A DNA stretch of 16,444 nt from JAFLDD01 sp049314715 (GTDB lineage: Bacteria > Pseudomonadota > Alphaproteobacteria > Rickettsiales > UBA3002), in NCBI GenBank assembly GCA_049314715.1, contig JBMOEL010000028.1, positions 1-16,444 of the forward strand. Reading direction: 5' to 3'. Below the pieces are notes generated by a model. That model made no database searches, had not been told where the DNA came from, and worked only from the letters and a program-made list of their open reading frames with translations. Position numbers and translations under genes: made by a program. Each line of letters starts with the position of its first letter. Position 1 is the first letter of the stretch. Shown here piece after piece: positions 6,819-15,297 of this stretch.

Positions 6819-8127
6819 TCTCATAGCATCACTGCTGCTGTTACTGCCGTTTGCTTCGCATGCAGTGGAAGTAGAGACCGCCACACTCGATCGTGATGTG
6901 ACAGCGTGGTACGCGCCAGATGATACCTTGCCGGTAGTGCATGTAATTTTATCATTTGAAGGTGCGGGCTACGCAAGCGATCCGCAAGACGCGCTGGGTT
7001 TGGCACAATTAACAGCAAGTATGTTGCTTGAAGGCGCTGGAAAATATGATGCGCTGGCTTTCCAAAAGGCGCTGGAAGAAAACGCTATTTCTATCACGAG
7101 CGAAGTGAGCTCTGATAGGCTTGTCATCCATATTCATACCCTCAAAGAACATGCAGCACTTGCTGGGAAACTTGTCGTGCAGGCGCTTACTAAACCACGT
7201 TTAGATGGTGCGGATATGGCGCGCAGTAAAGCGGCGCAGCTGGCAGATCTGCATCGCGCCAATGAAAGTGCGGCTTACCGCGCGACGCGATTATTTGCAC
7301 AAAAGGCTTTTGCGAATCATCCCTATGCCAATCCTCGGCTTGGTGATGCGCAGGGCATAGCGCGCATAGGGGAAGCCGATATACGACAGTTTATTGATAC
7401 TTATGTAACGTCTGGCAACTTGAAGGTGTCGGCAGCGGGTGACGTGGATGAGGCGCTACTTGATACGGTGCTGGCGCCACTTATACGAGCCTTGCCGCAA
7501 AATGATACGGGGGCGGTAGGGGTTGCTAATGTCGCTATACAAACGCAAGGTGTGATTATCGATGATAGTGTCAATGTTCCCCAAAGCACCGTGTTATTTG
7601 CAGCGCCGGGTATTCGCCGTAAGGACCCTGAGTTTTATGCTGCCTATTTGCTGATGGAGATTGTAGGTGGCGGCGGTAGTCTAACATCGCGCCTTAATCA
7701 GGATCTACGTCAAAAAGACGGGCTGGTCTATTCTGTGGGTGCTGCGCTTGATGAATATCGTGGTGCAGTCTTGTTGAGTGGCGCTCTTTCTACCCGCAAC
7801 TCTAAGCGCGATGAGGCAATTGCGCGGGTGCAAGAAACGTTCCGCACGCTTTATTTGAATGGGGTTACGACACAGGAATGTGCGGATATTAAAACCTTTG
7901 TGAAGGGCAATTTCCCGCTGCAAATGGATAATACGCGCAGCGTCGCCTTGATGCTGCTCACCATGCAGATTTTTGATTTAGGTGAGGATTATATTGCCAA
8001 ACGGAATGACTATTTTGATGCGGTGAGCTGTAGCGATATGAATCGCGCCACCAAGACCTTGCTTGACCCAAAACGTTTGCTGTTTATTGGAGTGGGCGGC
8101 AAGCCAGAGGCAGAACATACGCCATGA
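6808..8127 (+). CDS. M16 family protein, predicted inactive partner subunit
   Basis: M16-fold protein of 439 residues with a clear Sec signal peptide (cleavage near SHA-VEV, residue 19). At the position of HxxEH it has LAQLTASML, so it cannot bind zinc in the usual way. The C-terminal domain retains the 'SRLNQDLRQKDGLVYSVGA' segment, whose conserved Arg and Tyr contribute to substrate binding in M16 pairs. The start overlaps the upstream catalytic M16 gene by 11 bases and is preceded by a strong GGAGGG at 6797-6802, five bases before the ATG. Such pairs are known as heterodimers, for example Sph2681/Sph2682 of Sphingomonas. The role as a non-catalytic partner is inferred from missing residues and gene pairing. 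Confidence 0.93.
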   Translation: MLRNLIASLLLLLPFASHAVEVETATLDRDVTAWYAPDDTLPVVHVILSFEGAGYASDPQDALGLAQLTASMLLEGAGKYDALAFQKALEENAISITSEVSSDRLVIHIHTLKEHAALAGKLVVQALTKPRLDGADMARSKAAQLADLHRANESAAYRATRLFAQKAFANHPYANPRLGDAQGIARIGEADIRQFIDTYVTSGNLKVSAAGDVDEALLDTVLAPLIRALPQNDTGAVGVANVAIQTQGVIIDDSVNVPQSTVLFAAPGIRRKDPEFYAAYLLMEIVGGGGSLTSRLNQDLRQKDGLVYSVGAALDEYRGAVLLSGALSTRNSKRDEAIARVQETFRTLYLNGVTTQECADIKTFVKGNFPLQMDNTRSVALMLLTMQIFDLGEDYIAKRNDYFDAVSCSDMNRATKTLLDPKRLLFIGVGGKPEAEHTP

Positions 8128-9338
8128 GTTGGCAGGAAGAGCGCAGCTATTTTGCGGCAGCTTTGCCGATAGGCCAACAGCAGCGTGTGCAGCAATTCTT
8201 GCAGCAAAAAGATGTGATTCTTAAGCGCGCCGCTACACTTCTCACCCACCCTATCATCACGAATCCTGAAATCACGCTTGCTGCGCAAACATTGCGCTCT
8301 GTTGCCTCAAAACTCATGGTCGTTGGCACGGGTGGCGCCAGTCTCGGCGCACAGGCGTTATGCCATTTGGCGCCGGATTCGCAGGTCGATTTCATTGAAA
8401 ATTGTGACCCTGCGACGATTGATTTTGTCTTATCCCATTTGACGTTGGAAGATACTGCGTGGCTGTTTGTCAGCAAATCTGGTGAAACCGTAGAAACATT
8501 GGCCACTGCGCTTGCGGTGTTGGCGCATTATGAATCGCGCGGTGCAACCGATGTGCTGCGAAAAAATGCGTGTATTTTAACCTCGAAAGAGGAGCGACCG
8601 TTACGTGCGTTTGCAGAATATTTGGGCTGTATGGTCGTTGATCACCCCAGCGAGTTGGGGGGAAGATTCTCGGTATTCAGTGCGGTAGGATTGTTGCCAG
8701 CCGCCTTTGCGGGTCTCGATATAAAAGCCATAACGGATGCTGCGAGTGCTGTATGGAAAGACTGGCGTAAGCGCGAAGATGTATATCTAGAAACGGCGGC
8801 AATCTATGCGGCAAGCCTTCCTGATATGCCGATTCATGTCATCATGGGCTATGCCGATGCGCTGCGCCCATTGACGCAATGGGTGAAGCAATTATGGGCA
8901 GAAAGTTTGGGCAAGAACGGACGAGGCCCAACACTCGTAACAGCGATTGGGGCGATTGATCAGCATAGCCAGCTGCAGCTTTATCTCGATGGCCCCCCTG
9001 ATAAAATTTTCACACTTATTTTGCCCCATATGCAAGGGCGTGGCGCGCCACTTGCAGCCGTGCCAGTGAAGGGTATGGAGTACCTCGCCGGACACCACAT
9101 GGGTGATGTGATGCATGCGACGTCAGAAGCAACGGTCACTACCTTGCAACAACATGGTGTTCCGATTCGCGTACTGCGTGGTGAGCTTACTCCCGCCTCG
9201 TTAGCGGAAGTAATGGCGCAATGGATGATTGAGACTATTTTAGTTGCCGCCATACTGGAGATTGATCCCTTCAATCAACCCGCTGTGGAGGAAGGGAAAC
9301 GCATAACCCGCAAGGCGCTTGGCTATGGAAAAATATAA
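8124..9338 (+). CDS. pgi: Glucose-6-phosphate isomerase, compact type
   Basis: Cytoplasmic enzyme interconverting glucose-6-phosphate and fructose-6-phosphate. At 404 residues it belongs with the shorter forms rather than the roughly 550-residue E. coli type. Visible landmarks: GTGGASLGAQAL (sugar-phosphate loop, about 68-79), SKSGETVET, GGRFSVFSAVGLLPAA (signature), the catalytic Glu in QLWAESLGKNG, the His of DQHSQ, and the C-terminal lysine K392 in QPAVEEGK. All catalytic positions appear intact. The start overlaps the preceding M16 gene by four bases (ATGA), suggesting translational coupling, although no functional link to the peptidase pair is evident. A 77-base gap with hairpins separates it from mutL. 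Confidence 0.95.
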   Translation: MSWQEERSYFAAALPIGQQQRVQQFLQQKDVILKRAATLLTHPIITNPEITLAAQTLRSVASKLMVVGTGGASLGAQALCHLAPDSQVDFIENCDPATIDFVLSHLTLEDTAWLFVSKSGETVETLATALAVLAHYESRGATDVLRKNACILTSKEERPLRAFAEYLGCMVVDHPSELGGRFSVFSAVGLLPAAFAGLDIKAITDAASAVWKDWRKREDVYLETAAIYAASLPDMPIHVIMGYADALRPLTQWVKQLWAESLGKNGRGPTLVTAIGAIDQHSQLQLYLDGPPDKIFTLILPHMQGRGAPLAAVPVKGMEYLAGHHMGDVMHATSEATVTTLQQHGVPIRVLRGELTPASLAEVMAQWMIETILVAAILEIDPFNQPAVEEGKRITRKALGYGKI

Positions 9339-9345
9339 AATACAA

Positions 9346-9405
9346 GGGGGTCTTACCCCCTGTGACCCCCGCCGTAAACGGCTCGCGCAGCTTCGGCGCT
9401 ACGCG
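9346..9405 (+). other. GC-rich hairpin cluster in the pgi-mutL gap
   Basis: GGGGG (9346-9350) can pair with CCCCC (9356-9360) over the loop TCTTA. Alternatively GGGGGTC (9346-9352) can pair with GACCCCC (9364-9370), so these two hairpins exclude each other. Then come GCCG-TAAA-CGGC (9371-9382) and GCGC (9385-9388) with GCGC (9396-9399). The mutL ribosome site GGAG follows directly at 9405-9408. There is no T-run, so this is not an ordinary terminator. It could be a leader that tunes mutL translation, a partial termination site, or a palindromic repeat. Confidence 0.45.
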
Positions 9406-9415
9406 GAGATATAAC

Positions 9416-11179
9416 GTGAGTATCCGTCGATTAAGCACAACGCTCATCAACCAAATCGCTGCTGGTGAGGTGATTGAGCGCCCTGCATCGGTCGTGAAAG
9501 AACTCGTCGAAAATGCGATAGATGCGGGCGCAACGGATATTGAAGTGGCGCTTGAATCAGGCGGCATCCAGCTGATTCGGGTGCGCGATAATGGCGTAGG
9601 TATCCCAAAAGATGAGCTAGCCTTGGCGGTGGAGCGCCATGCGACCAGTAAATTATCGGGTGATGATTTAATGGCCATTTACACCATGGGGTTTCGTGGC
9701 GAAGCGTTACCGTCGATTGGTTCTGTCGCACGTTTATCGCTAACATCGCGCGCCAAGGGCGCGAGTGATGCATGGCAGATTCGTGTTGATGGTGGTGAGG
9801 TAAGCGCCATCATGCCTGCAGCGCTTGCGCAAGGTACGGTGGTAGAAGTGCGTGAGTTGTTTTATGCGATTCCAGCGCGGCTGAAATTTTTGAAAACTGC
9901 GCGCACCGAACTTGCCAATGCGATAGATGTGATTGAACGCCTCGCTATGGCCCACCCAGATATTCGTTTTCGCTTGAGCCATGATGGAAAAATGCTGCGT
10001 GATTTTACGGCACTGACGACTGACTGGCTACATGCCCAACCACAGCGGCTGGAGAAAATAATTGGTGTGGGTCTTGCCGCTAATATTGTGCCAGTCGATG
10101 CGACGCGCGAAGGTTTGCGCGTCACGGGTTTTGCGGCGCTGCCGACCTATAGTCGTTCGAATTCAATGTCGCAGTATTTATTTGTGAACCGGCGCCCTGT
10201 GCGTGACCGTGTATTGCTTGGTGTGGTGCGTGCTGCCTATCAAGATTTACTCGCGCGCGACAGGCACCCCGTTGTGGTATTGTTTGTCGAAGTGCCCACC
10301 GACCAAGTGGATGTGAATGTGCACCCCGCTAAAGCGGAAGTGCGGTTTCGTGATGCACAATTCGTGCGCGGCCTATTGCTTGGCGCGCTCAAGGCTGCGT
10401 TGCAATCCGTGTCGCAGCGTGCGGCCACTACGGTTGCAGATGCTGCCCTGCAATCCTTCGTGCCGCAAGCCATGCCCTATTACCACGCTGCGCCGATGCA
10501 CATGCAGGATTCACGACCACAAAGCCTGTGGGCTGGGCAGCCATTGCCACCTTCTGCGGCGCAGCGCCAACCTGTCTATATGCCTCAAGAGGTGCGTGAT
10601 TACCCACTCGGTGCGGCGGTCGCGCAGGTTCATAACACCTATATTCTCGCGCAAACGAAAGACGGGCTTATTATGGTGGATCAGCACGCCGCGCATGAGC
10701 GACTCATGTATGAGAAATTCAAACGCGCAATGCAAACAGAAGGTGTCACACGTCAAGTATTGCTGATTCCGGAAATGGTTGAGTTAGGTGAAGCACAGCT
10801 TGACCGTCTTATGAGCCGCTGTGAAGAGTGGGCGCAGCTTGGGCTAGTGATGGAGCGGTTTGGTGAACGTGCTCTAGTGATTCGTGAAATTCCTGCACTA
10901 TTGGGTGACGCGAATGTTGCGGGTTTGGTACAAGATTTGGCGGATGATTTAACCTTCTATGATGCAGGGCTGGCGCTGAAAGACACGCTCGAGGAAATCC
11001 TCAGCACCATGGCGTGTCATGGTAGTGTGCGGGCAGGACGTGCCTTGAGTATTGACGAAATGAATGCGCTACTGCGGCAGATGGAAGCAACACCCTATAG
11101 CGGCCAATGCAACCATGGCCGCCCGACCTATGTTGAGCTCAAGCGCGCCGATATTGAAAAACTCTTCGGTAGGCGGTAG
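9416..11179 (+). CDS. mutL: DNA mismatch repair protein MutL (endonuclease type)
   Basis: GHKL-ATPase that links MutS mismatch recognition to repair, 587 residues. I chose GTG 9416: GGAG lies seven bases upstream, and it puts the catalytic Glu and Mg-binding Asn at E29 and N33, the same numbers as in E. coli MutL; the in-frame GTG at 9362 would add 18 residues encoded by the hairpin region. N-terminal motifs include ELVENAIDAG, DNGVGIP, ATSKL and GFRGEAL. A proline/glutamine-rich linker spans about 350-400. The C-terminal domain carries DQHAAHERLMYE (422-433, DQHAx2Ex4E), ACHGSVRAG and CNHGRPT (565-571), the signature of MutL proteins with intrinsic nicking activity, expected where a MutH is lacking. 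Confidence 0.96.
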   Translation: MSIRRLSTTLINQIAAGEVIERPASVVKELVENAIDAGATDIEVALESGGIQLIRVRDNGVGIPKDELALAVERHATSKLSGDDLMAIYTMGFRGEALPSIGSVARLSLTSRAKGASDAWQIRVDGGEVSAIMPAALAQGTVVEVRELFYAIPARLKFLKTARTELANAIDVIERLAMAHPDIRFRLSHDGKMLRDFTALTTDWLHAQPQRLEKIIGVGLAANIVPVDATREGLRVTGFAALPTYSRSNSMSQYLFVNRRPVRDRVLLGVVRAAYQDLLARDRHPVVVLFVEVPTDQVDVNVHPAKAEVRFRDAQFVRGLLLGALKAALQSVSQRAATTVADAALQSFVPQAMPYYHAAPMHMQDSRPQSLWAGQPLPPSAAQRQPVYMPQEVRDYPLGAAVAQVHNTYILAQTKDGLIMVDQHAAHERLMYEKFKRAMQTEGVTRQVLLIPEMVELGEAQLDRLMSRCEEWAQLGLVMERFGERALVIREIPALLGDANVAGLVQDLADDLTFYDAGLALKDTLEEILSTMACHGSVRAGRALSIDEMNALLRQMEATPYSGQCNHGRPTYVELKRADIEKLFGRR

Positions 11180-11187
11180 GGTGCAGC

Positions 11188-11886
11188 ATGATTTGGCTTT
11201 ATGCAGTAATTTTGGCGGTTTCGGCAGGACTCATCACGTGGGTGTTGAGCCGCACCGCTGAGCGCATTGCTGCATTTTTTGGACTGCCGTTGCGCGCCTT
11301 CACCATGATGAGTTATGTGGCACTGAGTGCCATCGCATTTTTGATGGTGGCGCTAATTCCCACGGCTATTGCCGTTGGCGCGTTGTTTTTATGGTTTGTT
11401 GGTACGCGCGATGCGGCACAATCCATTTCTTTTTTCCAACGCGCTGTAATGATTATCCTGCTGGTAGTGATTGCAATGAGCGATTTGCCAGCACCGCGCT
11501 TTGCGCTGCCGGAAGCGATTCCCAACCTCGCAGTGATGCTGATGGTGTTGTGCGTATGGTCTGGCGTAACCCTTATGCCAATTGGCGCACCTACGCGCGG
11601 GGTATTTGCCGCTTTTTTTGTGTCGCTGGCTCTATTTTTTGCGGGGCCGATAGTGTTAGATTTACCCTATGCGATTGCTACAGACGCCTTGGTGATAAGT
11701 GGTGCATTGCTTGGCGGCTACTTAAGTATGCGCACTAGCTACACGCAGGATGGATGGGCAGGGAATGCTGCCATACTTTTCTTGGTGGGATTTCTTATCG
11801 CGCATTGTGCCTATGCAGGGGCGTGGTGGCTGGGGTTGCTGGCTATTGCGCCTTTGTGCCTCTATGCGCTAATACGTAAGCCATGA
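11188..11886 (+). CDS. Membrane protein, degenerate WecA/WbpL-like (putative)
   Basis: A 232-residue, very hydrophobic protein with about seven or eight membrane helices. It has no intact recognised motif. By eye its layout follows the WecA/WbpL (MraY superfamily) sugar-1-phosphate transferases: an initial helix and 'SRTAERIAAFFG' like 'RRYAxRxGLLD'; FVGTRDAAQSIS (residues 70-81) where the family has VGFxDDLRGLS; MPIGAPTRG (129-137) where it has MDGIDGLAG; GWAGN near 190 where it has GDAGS. The PRGGG loop and the C-terminal His-rich loop are missing, so catalysis would not be expected. Context agrees: wbpL commonly precedes wbpM, and the next gene is WbpM-like. AGGG lies before the ATG; the stop overlaps the next start by four bases. 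The homology is an inference. Confidence 0.6.
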   Translation: MIWLYAVILAVSAGLITWVLSRTAERIAAFFGLPLRAFTMMSYVALSAIAFLMVALIPTAIAVGALFLWFVGTRDAAQSISFFQRAVMIILLVVIAMSDLPAPRFALPEAIPNLAVMLMVLCVWSGVTLMPIGAPTRGVFAAFFVSLALFFAGPIVLDLPYAIATDALVISGALLGGYLSMRTSYTQDGWAGNAAILFLVGFLIAHCAYAGAWWLGLLAIAPLCLYALIRKP

Positions 11887-13748
11887 AAGCATTTTTTAGA
11901 CAGCCGCTCAATGTCATTGCCGTATTGCATGATTGTGCGATGGCGGCGCTCAGCTTTGTAGTAGCCATGTATCTGCGCCTGTCGGATCAGATGTTCGCGC
12001 GTGATTTGTGGTGGCAGGGTGCGCTGGCATTTTCGTTGGTATTGATGGTGGTGATGTTGGTTTCACGGACCTATCGCAGGCTCTGGCGCTATACCTCCCT
12101 CAATGATTTGATGACCCTTGCCAAAGTTGGTACGATTGCCATGGCGATTTTTTACCTTGGTTCATTCCAAATTACACGCCTCGATGCGATGCCGCGCTCG
12201 GTAGTGTTCATCCATTGGATGACGCTAATGGTGTGTTTGATGGGGCTACGTGTGTTCTGGCGCGTGGTATCGGACCGTTCGTTGATTGATCGCTTTCTAG
12301 GGCGCGGCAGGCCGCGCGTTCCCGTCATGCTCATTGGCGCAACGGCGCAAGCAGAAATGTTCATTCGCGAGTCGGAGCGTAATCATGATTTCCCCTACCG
12401 TGTGGTGGCGATTATTGATGACGAAGTGCGCAAACATGGGCGCGAGATTCACCATGTGCGTGTCTATGGCAGTGTGGCAGAAGCGGGCTACATCATCAAA
12501 AAACTGATTCGCAAGGGCCGTGCGCCGCAGCGCATGTTGCTGACCGACCCCAATACGGAGCGCACGACCATTGAGCAATTACTGGAAGTTGGGCAACAGT
12601 TTCAAGTGACGCTGGCGCGCTTGCCCGGCCTTACCGAACTTAGAGACGGAAATCGTGCCTATGAAGCACAACCTGTGGCGGTGGAGGATATTTTAGGTCG
12701 CCCACCTGCCATGCTGGATAGGCCCGCGATGCGTGCGCTAGTTGCTGGCAAGCGTGTGTTGGTTACGGGTGCAGGCGGTTCTATTGGCAGTGAGTTGGTG
12801 CGGCAAATTGCTGCCTTTGCTCCAGCGCAGATTACGCTTTATGAGTTATCGGAATTTCATCTTTATGAAATTGACCGCGAACTTGCTGAGACGGCAAATG
12901 ATTTGCTGCGGCATGCCATACTCGGCGATGTGCGCGATAAAGATCAATTACACCGTGTGATGCAAGACTTAAAACCTGAAATTGTTTTTCATGCTGCGGC
13001 GATTAAGCATGTGCCGCTTTCCGAAGAAAATCCCGATCAGGCCGTGCTCACCAACGTGCTAGGTAGTAAGCAGGTTGCGGATTGCTGTATCGCGAATCAT
13101 GTGTCGACGATGGTACAAATCTCCACCGACAAAGCAGTGAACCCAACCAGTATTATGGGTGCCAGTAAGCGTGCGGCGGAAATTTATTGCCAAGCCTTGG
13201 CGCAAGATGGCTGTAGTACGCGTTTCATTACCGTGCGGTTTGGTAATGTGCTGAATTCAGCGGGTTCGGTCGTGCCATTATTCCAAAAACAACTCGCCAA
13301 AGGCGGACCACTGACCGTGACGCACAAGGACATGACCCGTTATTTCATGACCATTAGTGAGGCGGTGCAGCTGGTGTTACAAGCGGCCGTGCTCGGTGCG
13401 GATGTGCAGGAAAAAGCAGTGATTTATGTGTTGGATATGGGTGCACCGATTCGCATTGAAGAGCTTGCCTGCCAGATGATTCGCTTGGCCGGCTTCAAGC
13501 CGTACGAGGATATTCAGATTGTGTTTACGGGTCTGCGTCCGGGTGAGAAATTATTTGAAGAGCTTTTCCACGATGCAGAAAATCTTACTGAGACAAAGCA
13601 TCTATCGATTCGTCAAGCCAAAGCACGTGCACTGGATCGCATCGCGATATTAAGCACATTGCAACGCTTGACGGATGCGGCGCGCACGGGTGACAAGGCC
13701 GCTGTGCGCGAAACAATTTCACTTCTTATTCCAGAGTATCACCCATGA
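11883..13748 (+). CDS. WbpM/CapD-like UDP-sugar 4,6-dehydratase (membrane)
   Basis: A 621-residue nucleotide-sugar dehydratase, likely UDP-N-acetylglucosamine 4,6-dehydratase, feeding surface polysaccharide or glycoconjugate synthesis. Residues 1-125 contain four membrane helices. A first Rossmann-like domain follows (VMLIGATAQAE, about 144-154). The catalytic SDR domain begins with the NAD loop GAGGSIGSE (296-304). STDKAVNP (414-421) is followed by M425-x3-K429, so methionine replaces the usual YxxxK tyrosine, as in the Ser-Met-Lys triad of WbpM/FlaA1. VRFGNVLNSAGSVVP and GLRPGEKLFEE are also typical. Its start overlaps the upstream membrane gene, and its stop overlaps purH (both ATGA). The exact sugar cannot be told from sequence. 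Confidence 0.92.
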   Translation: MKAFFRQPLNVIAVLHDCAMAALSFVVAMYLRLSDQMFARDLWWQGALAFSLVLMVVMLVSRTYRRLWRYTSLNDLMTLAKVGTIAMAIFYLGSFQITRLDAMPRSVVFIHWMTLMVCLMGLRVFWRVVSDRSLIDRFLGRGRPRVPVMLIGATAQAEMFIRESERNHDFPYRVVAIIDDEVRKHGREIHHVRVYGSVAEAGYIIKKLIRKGRAPQRMLLTDPNTERTTIEQLLEVGQQFQVTLARLPGLTELRDGNRAYEAQPVAVEDILGRPPAMLDRPAMRALVAGKRVLVTGAGGSIGSELVRQIAAFAPAQITLYELSEFHLYEIDRELAETANDLLRHAILGDVRDKDQLHRVMQDLKPEIVFHAAAIKHVPLSEENPDQAVLTNVLGSKQVADCCIANHVSTMVQISTDKAVNPTSIMGASKRAAEIYCQALAQDGCSTRFITVRFGNVLNSAGSVVPLFQKQLAKGGPLTVTHKDMTRYFMTISEAVQLVLQAAVLGADVQEKAVIYVLDMGAPIRIEELACQMIRLAGFKPYEDIQIVFTGLRPGEKLFEELFHDAENLTETKHLSIRQAKARALDRIAILSTLQRLTDAARTGDKAAVRETISLLIPEYHP

Positions 13749-15280
13749 AACGACCTATTAAACGCGCCTTGATTTCGGTATCCGACAAGACGGGTCTTGA
13801 GCCGTTTGTAAAAGCGCTTGCCGCGGCGGGCGTGGATATTGTCTCAACGGGTGGCACGGCGCAACTCATTCGTGATATGGGGATTGTAGTGCGTGATGTC
13901 AGCGCGCTGACGAAATTCCCAGAGATGATGGATGGGCGAGTGAAAACGCTACACCCGATGGTGCATGGCGGATTATTGGCGCGGCGCGATGTGCCCGCGC
14001 ATGTGGATGCGCTGCGCGAACATGCCATTGAAGAAATCGATTTGTTGGTGGTGAATCTCTATCCATTTGAGGCCACCCTCAACGAGACAGATAATGCAGA
14101 AAAGCTCATAGAGAAAATTGATGTTGGTGGCCCTGCAATGATTCGTGCTGCGGCGAAGAATCATGCGTTTGTGAACGTGCTAACGGATCCCGCAGATTAT
14201 CCAGCGGTGTTGGATGCCATTCAGTCAGGCGGTACGACGGTTGAATTTCGCCGCGCATTAGCCGCCAAGGCATTTGCGCGCACTGCCTCGTATGATAGCT
14301 TAATTGGGGCATGGATGAGTGGCGGCTGGCCAGAATATCTGCTCGATGCCAAACGTGCACACGTGCTGCGTTATGGTGAAAATCCCCACCAACAGGCGGC
14401 GCTTTATCAACGCAATCAAGGGCAGGGCGGTTTAGCGTTCGCACAGCAAGTGCAAGGCAAGGAACTTAGCTATAATAACCTCGCCGATGCTGAAGCTGCA
14501 TGGCAACTGGTCCTCTCGTTGGATAGTCCAGCAGTCGCCATTATTAAGCATGCAAACCCCTGTGGCGTAGCGCTTGGCGCGACGGTGACGGAAGCGTTTA
14601 CTAAGGCCTTAGCAAGTGACCCCGTGAGTGCATTTGGTGGAATTTTGGCATGTAATCACACCGTCGATGCGGCCATGGTGGATGCGATTGGCAGCCTCTT
14701 TCTAGAAGTGATTGTAGCGCCAGACGTCACCCCCGATGCGCAGCAAAAACTTGCAGCAAAAAAGAATCTACGCGTACTCATCGCGCAGCCAGAAAACTCA
14801 CGAAGCCCGCTTTCGCAATGGCAGATTGTGCCCATTAGTGGTGGCTATTTGGTGCAGACAAAAGACGCACAAAAACTCAGCGACGCTGCATGGAAATGCG
14901 TTACAAAAAGCCCCTTACATCCATCGCATCAACGCGCCGCCCTGTTTGGTTTTGACGTGGTGCGCGCGGTCAAATCCAATGCCATTGTACTGATAAAAGA
15001 CAGTGCAACTATTGGTATCGGCGCAGGGCAAATGAGCCGTGTTGATTCCGTGCGCATTGCTATTGAGAAAGCACGCGCCAATGGTCATGATACAAAGGGC
15101 GCAGTGCTTGCATCGGATGCGTTTTTTCCGTTTGCTGATAACGTTGCCCTCGCCAAAGAAGCCGGTATTGCTGCAGTGGTGCAGCCAGGTGGTTCGGTGC
15201 GAGACGCTGAGGTGATTGCTGCCGCGGATGAAGCTGGGATTGCGATGGTCTTCACTGGAACGCGTCATTTTAAGCATTAG
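13745..15280 (+). CDS. purH: Bifunctional AICAR transformylase / IMP cyclohydrolase
   Basis: Catalyses the last two steps of de novo purine synthesis, converting AICAR to FAICAR with 10-formyl-tetrahydrofolate and then to IMP. The 511-residue length is normal. The N-terminal MGS-like cyclohydrolase domain (to about 150) shows ISVSDKTGLEPF, STGGTAQLI and MMDGRVKTLHP. The transformylase domain shows RYGENPHQ, the catalytic KHANPCG (K268, H269) and DPVSAFGG, and ends in the family-typical FTGTRHFKH. The ATG overlaps the dehydratase stop by four bases, so a purine gene is translationally tied to a surface-sugar gene. It closes the long plus-strand run and converges on the glutamate dehydrogenase gene. 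Confidence 0.97.
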   Translation: MKRPIKRALISVSDKTGLEPFVKALAAAGVDIVSTGGTAQLIRDMGIVVRDVSALTKFPEMMDGRVKTLHPMVHGGLLARRDVPAHVDALREHAIEEIDLLVVNLYPFEATLNETDNAEKLIEKIDVGGPAMIRAAAKNHAFVNVLTDPADYPAVLDAIQSGGTTVEFRRALAAKAFARTASYDSLIGAWMSGGWPEYLLDAKRAHVLRYGENPHQQAALYQRNQGQGGLAFAQQVQGKELSYNNLADAEAAWQLVLSLDSPAVAIIKHANPCGVALGATVTEAFTKALASDPVSAFGGILACNHTVDAAMVDAIGSLFLEVIVAPDVTPDAQQKLAAKKNLRVLIAQPENSRSPLSQWQIVPISGGYLVQTKDAQKLSDAAWKCVTKSPLHPSHQRAALFGFDVVRAVKSNAIVLIKDSATIGIGAGQMSRVDSVRIAIEKARANGHDTKGAVLASDAFFPFADNVALAKEAGIAAVVQPGGSVRDAEVIAAADEAGIAMVFTGTRHFKH

Positions 15281-15297
15281 CGATAGTCTTTAATGCT
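15273..15297 (+). terminator. Inverted repeat at the purH stop, possible terminator
   Basis: AGCATTA (15273-15279) covers the last purH codons and stop, and is perfectly complementary to TAATGCT (15291-15297) across an 11-base loop. The stem is AT-rich and no T-run follows, so efficient intrinsic termination is doubtful. It overlaps the 5' part of the second structured repeat, which may be the true signal here. Confidence 0.25.

Noticed and set aside
9362..9415. Earlier in-frame GTG start for mutL.
   Set aside because: It has no ribosome site, its 18 residues would be encoded by the hairpin cluster, and GTG 9416 has GGAG at good spacing and places E29/N33 as in E. coli MutL.
10317..10766. 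A 149-codon open frame inside mutL.
   Set aside because: It is an alternate-frame shadow of mutL: cysteine- and arginine-rich with no domain, while mutL itself is intact across the region.
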